From: an uncultured Rothia sp.
GTDB lineage: Bacteria; Actinomycetota; Actinomycetes; Actinomycetales; Micrococcaceae
Reading direction: 5' to 3'
DNA length: 31,782 nt
Assembly: GCF_937976295.1 (NCBI RefSeq)
Contig: NZ_CALJRY010000390.1
Coordinates: 1 to 31,782 of the forward strand
Made by a program: the position numbers and the translations under genes. Shown piece by piece: positions 21,844 through 30,139 of the stretch. The notes beneath the pieces are model-generated. The model did not search any database and was not told the DNA's origin. It saw only the letters and a program-made list of their open reading frames with translations. Position 1 is the first letter of the stretch, and each line of letters starts with the position of its first letter.

Positions 21844-23859
21844 ATGTACGTTCTGCTCAGTCCTGCCACCGGCGCGGGTATTACCGCCCAGACCGGCACT
21901 CCCACGCACCCGGTCACCTCGGCTATCGCCGCGGGTGCGTCCTCGCGCGATGCTCAGCCGGTGACCTCGTGGGGTGCTTTTCATTTTTCGGCGCCGACCG
22001 CTGAGCAGTTGCAGGACCCGGCCTTTATTCCGCGGATTATCCGCGCGGATCGGGTGAGCGCGGCGAATCTTCCGGCGTATGTGCGAGAGGTAGAGCGACA
22101 GGCGGCAGATTCGGCGCAGGCGCGTTTCCCGCGCTGGATTTGGGCTGATACCCGCCACATTGACCCGCTGCTTCTGCGCCGCGGGGTGCGGGTGCATCTG
22201 TGCCATGATTTGCGTCTGGTGCAGCGAATTTTGGTGACTGCCGCTACGCATCCGAGCGGTTTTGTGGAGTACAGCCCGGTGCTGGATCTTTCTGATCTGC
22301 GTGAGGCGGTTGAGCCTCAGGGGTACCTACCGGTGGCGCGGCAGATTCAGGGTCAGGAGGAGCTGTTCGGCGCTGATTTTTTGAGTGCGCCCGCCACCTC
22401 TTCCGCCGCCCCCGCCGGTTCCACCGGTTCCCCGGCAGATTCCTCCCCCGAGTTCCTTGAGGCGGCGCCTCATGAGCCTTTTGCCCCGCAGTTGGCGGCG
22501 GGCCCGGTGACTCTGTTGCCGGAGCATCCGGTGGTGCGTGTTTTGATGCGTGAGTGGCTGGCGCAGGCGCGCGCTATCGGTGCGTCGAGGCACCCGGAGC
22601 GATTGCGTCTTTTGGCGGCGGCTGAGTCTGCCGGTGCGTTGGTGGCGGCTGAGATTGGCTATTACGGCATCCCGTTTAATGTGCAGGCGCATCATGAGCA
22701 CCTGTGCGAGTTGTTGGGTCCGCGCCCGGTACCTGGTGAGCGTCCGCAGAAGATGCAGGAGTTGGCGGAGCAGATTCAGCGCATGCTGTTTATGCCGTCG
22801 TTGAACCCGGATTCGCCGCAGGATCTTTTGCGTGCTCTGCAGTCTGCGGGGGTTTCGGTGAAGTCTACGCGTTCGTGGGAGTTGAAGAGTTGGGCGGATG
22901 CGATTCCGGCTCAGCGGGAAAAGCGTTGGGCGCTGATTGACCCGATTCTGCGCTATAAGAAGCTGTACCGCATTTGGACTGCTAACGGCTGGACGTGGGC
23001 TGATACCTGGGTTTCTGAGGGTGCGTTCCGCCCGCATCTTGAGGTGGGCGGCGCCGCGACCGGGCGCTGGGGCGCTTCCGGCGGTGGTGCGCTGCAGTTG
23101 CCCGCGGAGATTCGTCAGGCGGTGCAGGCGCCGGAGGGTCAGGTGCTGACGGTGACGGATGGCTCGCAGATTGAGCCGCGCATTCTGGCGGCGTTGAGCC
23201 GTGATGAGGCGCTCGCTTCGGCGGGTCGTGGCGCTGACCTGTATGCGGGTATTGCCGAGTTGGCGCGTCTGAAGGGTGTGGGTTTGACGGAGCGTTCCCA
23301 CGCGAAGGTGGGCATGCTGGCGATTATGTATGGCGGCCGCAGCGGTGAGATTGGTGCCCTGTTGCCGCATGTGGCGGCGCTTTTTCCGCAGGCGATGGAG
23401 TTTACGGAGCGTGCGGCTCGTATTGGTGAGGCGGGCGGTCAGGTGACGACTTTTTTGGGTCGTACGTCCCCGCCGGTGGATGAGCGTTTCCGTGAGATTG
23501 TGGCTGATCGGTCTTCGCCGGCGGCTGAGTCGCGTGCGGTGTCGACTGCGCGTGCGCACGGGCGTATGACCCGCAATTTTATTGTGCAGGGTACGGCGGC
23601 AGAGTGGGCTCTGTGTTGGATGGGCGCGGTGCGTTCTCGGCTGTTGTCGGAGCGGATTTTTGGTATGCCGATGCGCACCCGCATTGTGTATTTTTTGCAC
23701 GATGAGCTGCTACTCTGCGGCCCTGAGCTGGAGGCGGATCGCGTGGAGCGTATTGTGCGTGAGGGCGCTGCGGAGGCGGCGCGTCTGCTCTTCGGTCGGG
23801 TGCCGGTTGATTTTCCGGTGTCGGTGGCGCGGGTGCGCAACTACGCTGATGGTAAATAG
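21844..23859 (+). CDS. Bifunctional 3'-5' exonuclease/DNA polymerase A-like protein
   Basis: A 671-residue actinobacterial family A polymerase relative. The N-terminal part has WIWADTRHIDPLLLRRGVRV and CHDLRLVQRIL, a divergent exonuclease-like fold, followed by a low-complexity linker (about 180-225). The polymerase part shows GRWGASGGGALQLP, motif A as TDGSQIEPR (D439), motif B as RSHAKVGMLAIMYGGRSG and motif C as LHDELL (D620), so both catalytic aspartates are kept; the usual DYSQIELR reads DGSQIEPR, as I recall for this family. The ATG at 21844 is preferred: GGAAGA precedes it and homologues begin near MYVLLSP. In-frame ATGs at 21724, 21769 and 21796 would add up to 40 unconserved residues. 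A role in repair or translesion synthesis is inferred. Confidence 0.85.
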   Translation: MYVLLSPATGAGITAQTGTPTHPVTSAIAAGASSRDAQPVTSWGAFHFSAPTAEQLQDPAFIPRIIRADRVSAANLPAYVREVERQAADSAQARFPRWIWADTRHIDPLLLRRGVRVHLCHDLRLVQRILVTAATHPSGFVEYSPVLDLSDLREAVEPQGYLPVARQIQGQEELFGADFLSAPATSSAAPAGSTGSPADSSPEFLEAAPHEPFAPQLAAGPVTLLPEHPVVRVLMREWLAQARAIGASRHPERLRLLAAAESAGALVAAEIGYYGIPFNVQAHHEHLCELLGPRPVPGERPQKMQELAEQIQRMLFMPSLNPDSPQDLLRALQSAGVSVKSTRSWELKSWADAIPAQREKRWALIDPILRYKKLYRIWTANGWTWADTWVSEGAFRPHLEVGGAATGRWGASGGGALQLPAEIRQAVQAPEGQVLTVTDGSQIEPRILAALSRDEALASAGRGADLYAGIAELARLKGVGLTERSHAKVGMLAIMYGGRSGEIGALLPHVAALFPQAMEFTERAARIGEAGGQVTTFLGRTSPPVDERFREIVADRSSPAAESRAVSTARAHGRMTRNFIVQGTAAEWALCWMGAVRSRLLSERIFGMPMRTRIVYFLHDELLLCGPELEADRVERIVREGAAEAARLLFGRVPVDFPVSVARVRNYADGK

Positions 23860-23895
23860 TCAGCGGTAAATAATCTGCGGGCAAATAAAGACAAA

Positions 23896-23940
23896 ATAGG
23901 GGCGGCAGGTAGCTTCATTCAAGCTATCTGCCGCCCCTAT
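23896..23940. terminator. 20-bp stem bidirectional terminator
   Basis: A 20-bp stem (23896-23915 with 23921-23940) with a single G-T pair and a 5-nt loop lies between the convergent polymerase and nudL genes. On the minus strand the stem is followed by a T run (23893-23896). Confidence 0.85.
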
Positions 23941-23995
23941 CTGCGCGCTATTCTGCACCCTATATCTACTAGTCAGGCACTTATTTCGGTCGGTT

Positions 23996-24799
23996 CTACT
24001 CCTCGTAGCCCGGTGCCGGGCGCATCTTTTTCGCATCCCAGGGCACGGTCCAGCCGAGCGAGTCAAAGATCCGGTCCAGCAGAATTGCGGTGAATCCCCA
24101 CACCGTGAATTCTTCGCCGCCAGGCATGCGCACCTCAAAGGCGGGGGTGCGGTGTGAGGTGCGGCCGCGTTTGACGTAGGCGGTGTGCCGGTTGGCGGGG
24201 TTGAGCAGGTCGCGCACGGGCACGCGGGCGATGAGCGCGGACTCGTTGTGGTCGACGACTTCGACGGGCACGGGGCTGTTCCACCAGCCGATGACGGGGG
24301 TAACCATGAAGTTGCTGATGGGTAGCGGCAGGGTGTGCAGCTGGCCGAGGACCTGTACACCGGCGGGGTCGAGCCCGGTTTCTTCGACTGCCTCGCGCAG
24401 GGCGGCGATGTGGGCGACGGGTTCGCCGGTGGTTTCGGCGAGCGCGTAGTCTTCGGGGTCGATTTTGCCGCCGGGGAAGGCGGGCTGCCCGGCGTGTGAG
24501 CGCAGGGTTGCGGCACGCACGAGGAGCAGTACTTCCAGGTCGGCGCTGACGTTCTCGGGGCAGCCTTCAAATTCGCCGGTGGAGGGCGAGTTATCGAGCG
24601 CGCCGAAGAGAATCAGCACGGCGGCTTCTTTGCTCAGGTGGCTGGCGGGTGCGCTGCGCAGCAGGGCTTGGACGTCGAATTCCACGCCACCCGCTGCGAG
24701 AGCCGCCAGTGCCTGCTGGGCGGGGTGCTGTACGTCCTGCCCTGCTTGTTCGGGTTGTACCGCTTGTTCGGGTTGTACCGACTGCTCGGGTGCGCTCAT
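23996..24799 (-). CDS. NUDIX hydrolase, CoA pyrophosphatase type (NudL-like)
   Basis: A 267-residue NUDIX hydrolase. LRSHAGQPAFPGGKIDPEDY is the CoA-pyrophosphatase (UPF0035) signature, and the Nudix box continues as AALREAVEETGL, so the metal-binding glutamates are present. It would cleave CoA or acyl-CoA to 3',5'-ADP and phosphopantetheine. The C-terminal part matches Rv3672c-like relatives (WGFTAILLDRIF). The ATG at 24799 has AAAGG 8 nt upstream. The first 25 residues contain an in-frame VQPEQA repeat from an 18-bp DNA duplication. It lies 45 bp after nth on the same strand, the same pairing as in mycobacteria, and is probably co-transcribed. Confidence 0.9.
   Translation of the reverse strand: MSAPEQSVQPEQAVQPEQAGQDVQHPAQQALAALAAGGVEFDVQALLRSAPASHLSKEAAVLILFGALDNSPSTGEFEGCPENVSADLEVLLLVRAATLRSHAGQPAFPGGKIDPEDYALAETTGEPVAHIAALREAVEETGLDPAGVQVLGQLHTLPLPISNFMVTPVIGWWNSPVPVEVVDHNESALIARVPVRDLLNPANRHTAYVKRGRTSHRTPAFEVRMPGGEEFTVWGFTAILLDRIFDSLGWTVPWDAKKMRPAPGYEE
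24745..24790. repeat. 18-bp tandem repeat in the nudL 5' end
   Basis: Two identical 18-bp units (24745-24762 and 24763-24780) and a partial third encode the repeated VQPEQA near the protein N-terminus. The repeat stays in frame and should vary in number between strains. Confidence 0.8.
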
Positions 24800-24844
24800 C
24801 TGTGTACCTTTCTTCTGTGCGGCAGTGTTCCGATTCAGCCGCCG

Positions 24845-25756
24845 TTAGGCGCTGAGCGGGTAGCCTTCTGCCATGAGTTCGCGGCGGGTTGCTCCCTGCA
24901 GGAATCGCAGGTGCAGGTCTTCTCGGCCGGGTGCCATTTCGTATTTCATGAGTTTACGTGCTGCTTGTTCGTTCGTCTCCCCGGCTCCATAGGACGGGCA
25001 GAGGTCGGCGACGGGGCATACGCCGCAGGCGGGCTTTTTGGCGTGGCAGATGCGGCGGCCGTGGTAGACCATGCGGTGTGAGAAGAGCGTCCAGTCTTTG
25101 CGTTCGATGAGTTCGGCGACGTCTTTTTCGACTGCTTCGGGGGCGTCTGCGGTGGTGAATCCCATGCGACGGGCGAGGCGGCCGAAGTGGGTGTCTACGG
25201 TCAGTCCGGGCACGTCGAAGGCGTTTCCGAGGACTACGTTCGCGGTTTTGCGGCCAACTCCGGCGAGTTTTACGAGCTCTTCGAGGGTTGAGGGAACCTG
25301 CCCGTTGTGGCGTTCTACGAGCTGTTGGGAGAGCGTGACGATGGAGCGCGCCTTGGCGCGGTAGAAGCCGAGGGACTGAATGTAGGGTTCAACCTCTTCG
25401 GTTCGTGCGGAGGCGAGCGCGGCGGCGTCCGGGTAGCGTGCGAAAAGTGCCCCGGTGACGAAGTTGACGCGCACGTCGGTGGTTTGTGCCGAGAGCACGG
25501 TGGCGATGAGTAGCTCGAAGGGGTTGTCGAAGTCGAGTTCTGCGACGGCGTAGGGGTAGGTTTCGCCGAGGATGCGGTTGATTTTGCGGGCGCGGCGCAC
25601 GGTGGCGAGGTGGCTTTCGGGTGCGCGGGCGTTGAGGCGGCGTGCGGCGGCTGCGGCTTTGAATTCGGGAACGAATCGGATCTGCAGGAGCGATTCGGTG
25701 TTCTCTGCCGCACTGTTCTGTGCGTCTGCTGCGGGTTCAGTGGCGTTCTCGGTCAT
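24845..25756 (-). CDS. nth: Endonuclease III (DNA glycosylase/AP lyase)
   Basis: A 303-residue HhH-GPD base-excision repair enzyme for oxidised pyrimidines. The helix-hairpin-helix reads LAGVGRKTANVVL with catalytic K170; D188 in VDTHFGRLARR is the second catalytic residue. The [4Fe-4S] ligands are present as C-x6-C-x2-C-x5-C (CHAKKPACGVCPVADLC). An N-terminal extension of about 60 residues is not in E. coli Nth. The ATG at 25756 is chosen over the longer frame to 25918 because a TACCCT box lies 6 nt upstream (leaderless) and the upstream residues are arginine-rich with no family likeness. It is probably the first gene of an nth-nudL unit. Confidence 0.95.
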   Translation of the reverse strand: MTENATEPAADAQNSAAENTESLLQIRFVPEFKAAAAARRLNARAPESHLATVRRARKINRILGETYPYAVAELDFDNPFELLIATVLSAQTTDVRVNFVTGALFARYPDAAALASARTEEVEPYIQSLGFYRAKARSIVTLSQQLVERHNGQVPSTLEELVKLAGVGRKTANVVLGNAFDVPGLTVDTHFGRLARRMGFTTADAPEAVEKDVAELIERKDWTLFSHRMVYHGRRICHAKKPACGVCPVADLCPSYGAGETNEQAARKLMKYEMAPGREDLHLRFLQGATRRELMAEGYPLSA

Positions 25757-25762
25757 AGCGCG

Positions 25763-25768
25763 AGGGTA
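25763..25768 (-). promoter_or_regulatory. Candidate -10 box (TACCCT) for leaderless nth
   Basis: TACCCT on the minus strand ends 6 nt before the nth ATG at 25756. It keeps only the TA...T core of the consensus, so it is weaker than the other boxes of this kind. Confidence 0.35.
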
Positions 25769-25925
25769 CCGGGCTTTAGGGTGTGGGCGGTAGCGAGGTT
25801 CACCGTACTTGGCTCGCGCGCTCCTCTCTCTCCGCCTCCGCATCCATTTTCTGTGTCTCATCTTTTTTATGGGCAGTTCGCGCCGCCTAGCGCCCAGCGG
25901 GCGTCCCCTGTGCCACACTGGTTTT

Positions 25926-26366
25926 ATGTCAGATACGATTTTTGTGCTTAACGGACCGAATTTGAACCTGCTTGGGCAGCGCCGCCCCGAGGTGTACGGC
26001 TACACCACTCTGCACGATATTGAGCGTATGGTGCGTGAGCGTGCGGCGGATCATGGTTTTGATGTTGAGTTTATGCAGTCGAATCATGAGGGGGCGCTGG
26101 TGGATGAGATTCAGCGTGCTCGTACTCGTGGCGCGGCGATTATTATCAACCCGGCGGCGTACACGCACACCTCGGTGGCGCTGCACGATGCGCTGGAGGC
26201 GGCTGAGCTTCCGGTGGTTGAGGTGCACCTGTCGAATGTGCATCGTCGTGAGGAATTCCGTCATCATTCGTTTGTGTCGCCGCAGGCTACTGCGGTGATT
26301 GCCGGTGCGGGTGCGTACGGCTATGTCATGGCGGTTGATTTCCTCGCTCAGCACCTGGCGGAATAG
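25926..26366 (+). CDS. aroQ: 3-dehydroquinate dehydratase, type II
   Basis: A 146-residue enzyme of the shikimate pathway that dehydrates 3-dehydroquinate to 3-dehydroshikimate, normally a dodecamer. NGPNLNLLGQRRPEVYG holds the catalytic Tyr loop. FMQSNHEGALVDEI, IIINPAAYTHTSVAL and VEVHLSNVHRREEFRHHS follow, the last with the active-site His. The ATG at 25926 fits the family's N-terminus; the upstream in-frame stretch does not. A CACACT hexamer ends 6 nt upstream, again suggesting a leaderless start. The gene stands alone here, not with other aro genes, divergent from nth and convergent with marP. Confidence 0.96.
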   Translation: MSDTIFVLNGPNLNLLGQRRPEVYGYTTLHDIERMVRERAADHGFDVEFMQSNHEGALVDEIQRARTRGAAIIINPAAYTHTSVALHDALEAAELPVVEVHLSNVHRREEFRHHSFVSPQATAVIAGAGAYGYVMAVDFLAQHLAE

Positions 26367-26416
26367 TCCAGCGCAGCATTTGGCGGAATAACAGCACCGC
26401 CTCTGTTCGTTAAATA

Positions 26417-26460
26417 GTTCAGGCTCCCGTTCCTCGTGTGAGGGCGGGAGCCTGAACTTT
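26417..26460. terminator. Bidirectional terminator between aroQ and marP
   Basis: A perfect 13-bp stem (26417-26429 with 26445-26457), with a small inner CCTC/GAGG pairing, is followed by TTTT on the plus strand. It lies between two convergent genes. Confidence 0.85.
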
Positions 26461-26480
26461 TATCGCTGTCTAGCGGCTAG

Positions 26481-27659
26481 TTACTTGCGGCAGGTGCCGG
26501 TGGAGACTGCTGCGGTGTTGTCGCCGCCTTCAGCCAGTGCCTGCTTGAGGGTGCTTGCGGTGATGGCGTAGCCGGTCTGGCCGGTGGTTGCCTTACCGAA
26601 GATCACGCCGACCACGTTGCCGTTTTCGTCGAGGACGGGGCCGCCGGAGTTGCCGTGCTGCACGTCGGCTGCCAGCTGGTAGACCTGGCGCATGGCGTTG
26701 GCGCGGCCGGTGTCGGCGTCGATGGTCTGGGTGTTGCCGATGCCCTGCACGGTGGCGGGCAGTGCCTTGAACGGGCCGCCCTTGGGGTAGCCCATGAAGG
26801 TTACGAGGCTACCTGCGGTGGCGTTGGTGCCAATGTTCAGCGGTTCGAGCGGTAGCTTGGGAACGCTGATGAAGGCGAGGTCCTGTTCGCTGTCCATGTA
26901 AACGACGGTGCCGGGCCAGGTGCGGCCGCGGGAGTCCTGCACGACCGGGGAGGTCACGCCGGCGACCACGTGGGCGTTGGTGACGACCAGGCCGTTATCG
27001 GCGACGAAGCCGGAGCCGGTGGAGGTGTAGCCGCACTGCTCGGCGGCACCCAGAATCTCCACGACGGAGGCTGCCGCCCGATCCAGTGCCGCGGATTCTA
27101 CGGTCTGGGTGGGGGCGCTGGTTTCGGGGGCGATGAGCTGGCTGACTTCCGGAATGGTTCCGAAGGCGAGCACGTCGTTGCGTACCGTGTTGATGCGGTC
27201 CTTAACGACCTCGGGGGTGGAGGCGACCATCCAGGAGAGGGTCTTGGATTCGCTGAGCGCCGTGTTGAGCTGCGGGATGGGTACGGTGCGCATGGAGATG
27301 GTCAGTACGACCATGACCAGGGCGCAGGCGGCGAGGTTCAGCACGCCGCCGAAGAAGCGTTCTACGCCCTTGAGCGGGGTGATATCGGTGACGCGGCGGA
27401 TGGTGCGTCCGGCAACGAGGCCGAGCCACTGTCCGATGGTCAGGCAGATGATGAGCACACCGACGGCGGTAATGAGGCTCCACTGGGATCCCACGGATGC
27501 CACGGCGAGGGGCACGAGCCAGGCTGCGGCGCAGACGCCCAGGCCCAGGCCGAGGAAGGTTCCGAGGGTGGTGAAGAATCCGCTGCGGACTCCGGCGAGG
27601 AAGTAGAGCAGCAGAATGATGGGGATAGCAATATCAAGCAGGTTGATGCCAGTCGTCAC
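26481..27659 (-). CDS. MarP-like membrane serine protease (CvpA + trypsin-like domains)
   Basis: A 392-residue protein matching mycobacterial MarP (Rv3671c), a periplasmic protease needed for acid and oxidative resistance. Residues 1-125 form a CvpA/colicin V production-like domain with four hydrophobic helices. A linker leads to a chymotrypsin-fold domain with the triad H230 (TNAHVV), D260 (SEQDLAF) and S338 (GNSGGP). C209 and C390 are in the places of the MarP disulfide that tunes activity. The GTG start at 27659 has GGAGG 9 nt upstream. In M. tuberculosis the gene neighbours nudL and nth; here aroQ lies between. All catalytic residues are present. Confidence 0.93.
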   Translation of the reverse strand: MTTGINLLDIAIPIILLLYFLAGVRSGFFTTLGTFLGLGLGVCAAAWLVPLAVASVGSQWSLITAVGVLIICLTIGQWLGLVAGRTIRRVTDITPLKGVERFFGGVLNLAACALVMVVLTISMRTVPIPQLNTALSESKTLSWMVASTPEVVKDRINTVRNDVLAFGTIPEVSQLIAPETSAPTQTVESAALDRAAASVVEILGAAEQCGYTSTGSGFVADNGLVVTNAHVVAGVTSPVVQDSRGRTWPGTVVYMDSEQDLAFISVPKLPLEPLNIGTNATAGSLVTFMGYPKGGPFKALPATVQGIGNTQTIDADTGRANAMRQVYQLAADVQHGNSGGPVLDENGNVVGVIFGKATTGQTGYAITASTLKQALAEGGDNTAAVSTGTCRK

Positions 27660-28146
27660 GACTAATTGCCTCCTTGGTGGGTAGAAGTGGTCACGGTGTG
27701 CCCATTGTGGTTGGTGCGGGCTGTGCCCGGTGAGTGTGGTGGCGCGTTAACATCCGGTGGTGGGTGCGGCGGGCTTGTGCGCCCAGGTTTTGGGGGCCGG
27801 GTTTCTGCCTCGTCGCATCGTACCGCGTGTGGAGGCGGTGTACCTCCTTGTCATGAGGGTGTCAGCGTGCTTGGTACCAATAAAATTACACACCTGAATG
27901 CCTGATACTAGGTGGTGAACCTGTGGGTAAGCTTTGAATTTTCTCGGAAGAAATAACTTTTGTTGTAAAGCTCGCTGTATCGGAATGCATAAAGCGCTTT
28001 TTTAGGGTACGCTCATATCAGTTGAATATGTCACACTAGCTTGAGCCTTCTCACATTTCAGATGTTGAGATGCATGACACCGGTTCGGGCTCACTCACTG
28101 AACATTTACGAGTTTCGGCTCATCACCTCATATCTAGGAGAACTTT
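27660..28146. promoter_or_regulatory. Divergent promoter region between marP and crp
   Basis: This 487-bp stretch holds no supportable gene. Its left part is GC-rich and would carry the marP leader and promoter; from about 27880 on it turns AT-rich, as expected for the crp promoter. I cannot name a strong -35/-10 pair: TTGTAA (27963-27968) with CATAAA (27988-27993) and TAGGGT (28003-28008) are weak candidates. The long leader suggests regulated expression of crp. Confidence 0.45.
28040..28055. promoter_or_regulatory. Candidate Crp/GlxR operator upstream of crp
   Basis: CTTGAGCCTTCTCACA fits the CRP/GlxR consensus TGTGA-N6-TCACA at 8 of 10 defined positions. It lies about 90 bp upstream of the crp start and could serve autoregulation. 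A separate half-site (GTGTGAC, minus strand) is at 28029-28035. Confidence 0.4.
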
Positions 28147-28824
28147 ATGGATCTCGAGATCCTCCGTCGTACCCCTCTCTTTGCGAACCTCGACGACGCA
28201 GCTTTCGCTCTGCTGACCGATGACATTCAGGAGATTGACCTCTCCCGCAACGCCGTCCTCTTCTACGAGGGCGACCAGGACGACCAGCTCTTCGCTGTGC
28301 TCTCCGGTAAGGTCAAGCTGGGTCGCAGCGCCGCTGACGGCCGCGAGAACATGGTTGCAATCATGGGTCCCGGTGACGTCTTCGGCGAGATGGCTCTCTT
28401 CGATCCTTCGCCCCGTTCGACCAACGCTGTGGCTGTTTCTGAGACTCGCCTGGCTGCCATCAAGCACGAGTCCTTCAAGCGTGCACAGCAGCTGGATCCC
28501 ACTATCTCCGATCAGGTCATTAAGACTCTGGCTCGCCGCCTGCGCCACGCTAACGAGGCGCTGGCTGACCTGGTCTTCTCCGACGTTCCCGGCCGCCTCG
28601 CTAAGGCGCTGCTGGACCTGGCTGACCGCTTCGGCCGCCCCGCGACCGACGGCGTGCTCGTTGCTCACGAGCTGACTCAGGAAGAGCTGGCACAGCTGGT
28701 TGGTGCATCCCGCGAGACCGTGAACAAGGCTCTTGCCGAGTTCGTTTCCCGCGGTTGGATCCGCCTGGAGGCACGCGCGGTTGTCATTCTGGACCTGCCT
28801 CGCCTGCGCCAGCGTTCCCGCTAA
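28147..28824 (+). CDS. crp: Crp/Fnr-family regulator, GlxR/CRP-Mt type
   Basis: A 225-residue cAMP-receptor-type global regulator. The N-terminal cyclic nucleotide-binding domain contains the phosphate-binding cassette GDVFGEMALFDPSPRSTNA. A dimerisation helix follows, and the C-terminal winged helix-turn-helix reads LTQEELAQLVGASRETVNKA, nearly the GlxR/Rv3676 recognition helix. It should bind TGTGA-N6-TCACA sites. AGGAG stands before the ATG. It is followed by hairpins at 28835-28862 and 28885-28926 and convergent with the NUDIX gene. Codon use is strongly biased, as in highly expressed genes. Confidence 0.95.
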   Translation: MDLEILRRTPLFANLDDAAFALLTDDIQEIDLSRNAVLFYEGDQDDQLFAVLSGKVKLGRSAADGRENMVAIMGPGDVFGEMALFDPSPRSTNAVAVSETRLAAIKHESFKRAQQLDPTISDQVIKTLARRLRHANEALADLVFSDVPGRLAKALLDLADRFGRPATDGVLVAHELTQEELAQLVGASRETVNKALAEFVSRGWIRLEARAVVILDLPRLRQRSR

Positions 28825-28834
28825 GGTCTCTTTG

Positions 28835-28862
28835 AGTGAGGGCATTCTAGGGCGCCCTCGCT
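28835..28862 (+). terminator. Short hairpin after crp
   Basis: A 9-bp stem (28835-28843 with 28854-28862, one G-T pair) starts 11 bp after the crp stop. It has no T tract, so the larger hairpin at 28885-28926 is the more likely terminator. Confidence 0.4.
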
Positions 28863-28884
28863 AAAAGACGCACGACTTAAATAA

Positions 28885-28926
28885 ATCAGGAGCCGTTTCC
28901 CTCTGCATGGGGAAACGGCTCCTGAT
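28885..28926. terminator. 17-bp stem bidirectional terminator
   Basis: A perfect 17-bp stem (28885-28901 with 28910-28926) with an 8-nt loop lies between convergent crp and the NUDIX gene. T-rich sequence follows on both strands. Confidence 0.85.
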
Positions 28927-28969
28927 GTCTTTAACGCTTCATCTCACGAGTGAGTATTGCGGTAGCTCG

Positions 28970-30139
28970 TTAGCTCACGCCCATTGCGCCGGTGTACACG
29001 CTACCGGTGGTTGCCGGAACCACCTCGGTGAAGGAGAGCATGCACGCGCCATTGTGGGTCACGAGCACGGGCTTCTTCACCTCAATATTGCGGCGTTTGG
29101 ACAGCCATGCCACGGAAGTCTGTGCCTTCGCCAAAGATTCGAGCAAGCTCATCACGCCGGGGGTGATGAGCTGGTCGAGGGTACGGCCCACCGTGTTAGG
29201 CTGGCCGATGCGGTCACCCAGTTCGCTGGTGTCCTTGGCTTCGAGCAGTTCATGCACGTTCAGCCAGTCACCCCACACGCCCTTACCGAGTAGTAGCTTC
29301 GGGTCCTGGCCCACGGGTAGAGCTGCGGTGAAGTAGGCGATATCGTAGCGCTTGAGGAAGAAGTCCGGGGACTGCCAGCGTGCGACCGGGCGCAGCAGGT
29401 CAGCGCGCACGCTCAAGCCGCTGGAGGTCAAGAAGTGCGAGAAGCTCTTGTCTTGGGCCGCAACCGCCTCACGCCACGCCATGAACTCAGGCGTGCTGGA
29501 GCGCTCCACCACGTCCTGTTCGTCCTCGCCAGCGAGCAGAATGCCGGTCTCTTCGAAGGATTCACGCACGGCAGCCATGACGCTGCGGCGTGCCTGCGCA
29601 ATATCGGAGAAGTGGAATTGATCCTGCCAGTATTCGGCGCCGGGGCCGACGCAGGAGGCGGACTCATCATCACCGGGAAGAGCCGTACCGCCGGGGAAAG
29701 CCACCACGCCCAGCGGAGAGGTGCCGGGACGGTAGGTCAGAATTGTTTCGAGACCGTTCTCGCCGTCGCGCACAAAAATTACGGAGGCAGCCTGACGCAT
29801 CGTGCAACCGGTCGCACCTTCGTTACCGCCTTCACACCAGCTTTCGGCGGCGGTGCGCATGAACTCGGGAATCGTGTAGAGACGCTGAATGGATGCGGTG
29901 CGCGGACCTGACTGGCGGCCAGTGAACATGCGGGGGCGTTCCACGCCCTCAGCCGGGGTGGGAGTGCCGAAGCGGCGTTCCTGTACCGGCAGGGGTAGAG
30001 TCTTGATGTTTTGGGCGGTGCCGTTGTCCTGTGCGGATTCGGTGCGTGCAGTCGTATCAGGAGCGTCCTGCGCTGCCCGCTGAGCTTGGGCAGCACGAAT
30101 AGCGGACAGCGGCAGAGCGCCGGTGTACAGCTTAGACAT
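28970..30139 (-). CDS. NUDIX hydrolase with extended Nudix box (NUDT19-like)
   Basis: A 389-residue protein. Residues 116-210 form the NUDIX fold: RQAASVIFVRDG, then LGVVAFPGGTALPGDD and MAAVRESFEETGILLAG. The glycine and RE..EE parts of the box are about 18 residues further apart than in the canonical 23-residue box, as in NUDT19/acyl-CoA-diphosphatase relatives; the catalytic glutamates are kept. The N-terminal 90 residues are low-complexity. The C-terminal 150 residues are helical and partly unassigned. The substrate is unknown, perhaps a nucleoside diphosphate derivative such as CoA. The ATG at 30139 overlaps the end of the RidA gene by 8 bp, so it is coupled to it. The TTG at 30145 is less likely as start. 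Confidence 0.82.
   Translation of the reverse strand: MSKLYTGALPLSAIRAAQAQRAAQDAPDTTARTESAQDNGTAQNIKTLPLPVQERRFGTPTPAEGVERPRMFTGRQSGPRTASIQRLYTIPEFMRTAAESWCEGGNEGATGCTMRQAASVIFVRDGENGLETILTYRPGTSPLGVVAFPGGTALPGDDESASCVGPGAEYWQDQFHFSDIAQARRSVMAAVRESFEETGILLAGEDEQDVVERSSTPEFMAWREAVAAQDKSFSHFLTSSGLSVRADLLRPVARWQSPDFFLKRYDIAYFTAALPVGQDPKLLLGKGVWGDWLNVHELLEAKDTSELGDRIGQPNTVGRTLDQLITPGVMSLLESLAKAQTSVAWLSKRRNIEVKKPVLVTHNGACMLSFTEVVPATTGSVYTGAMGVS

Noticed and set aside
22327..23700. 457-codon minus-strand frame opposite the polymerase gene
   Set aside because: Arg/His/Thr-rich shadow translation without domains; the plus strand has polymerase motifs A-C.
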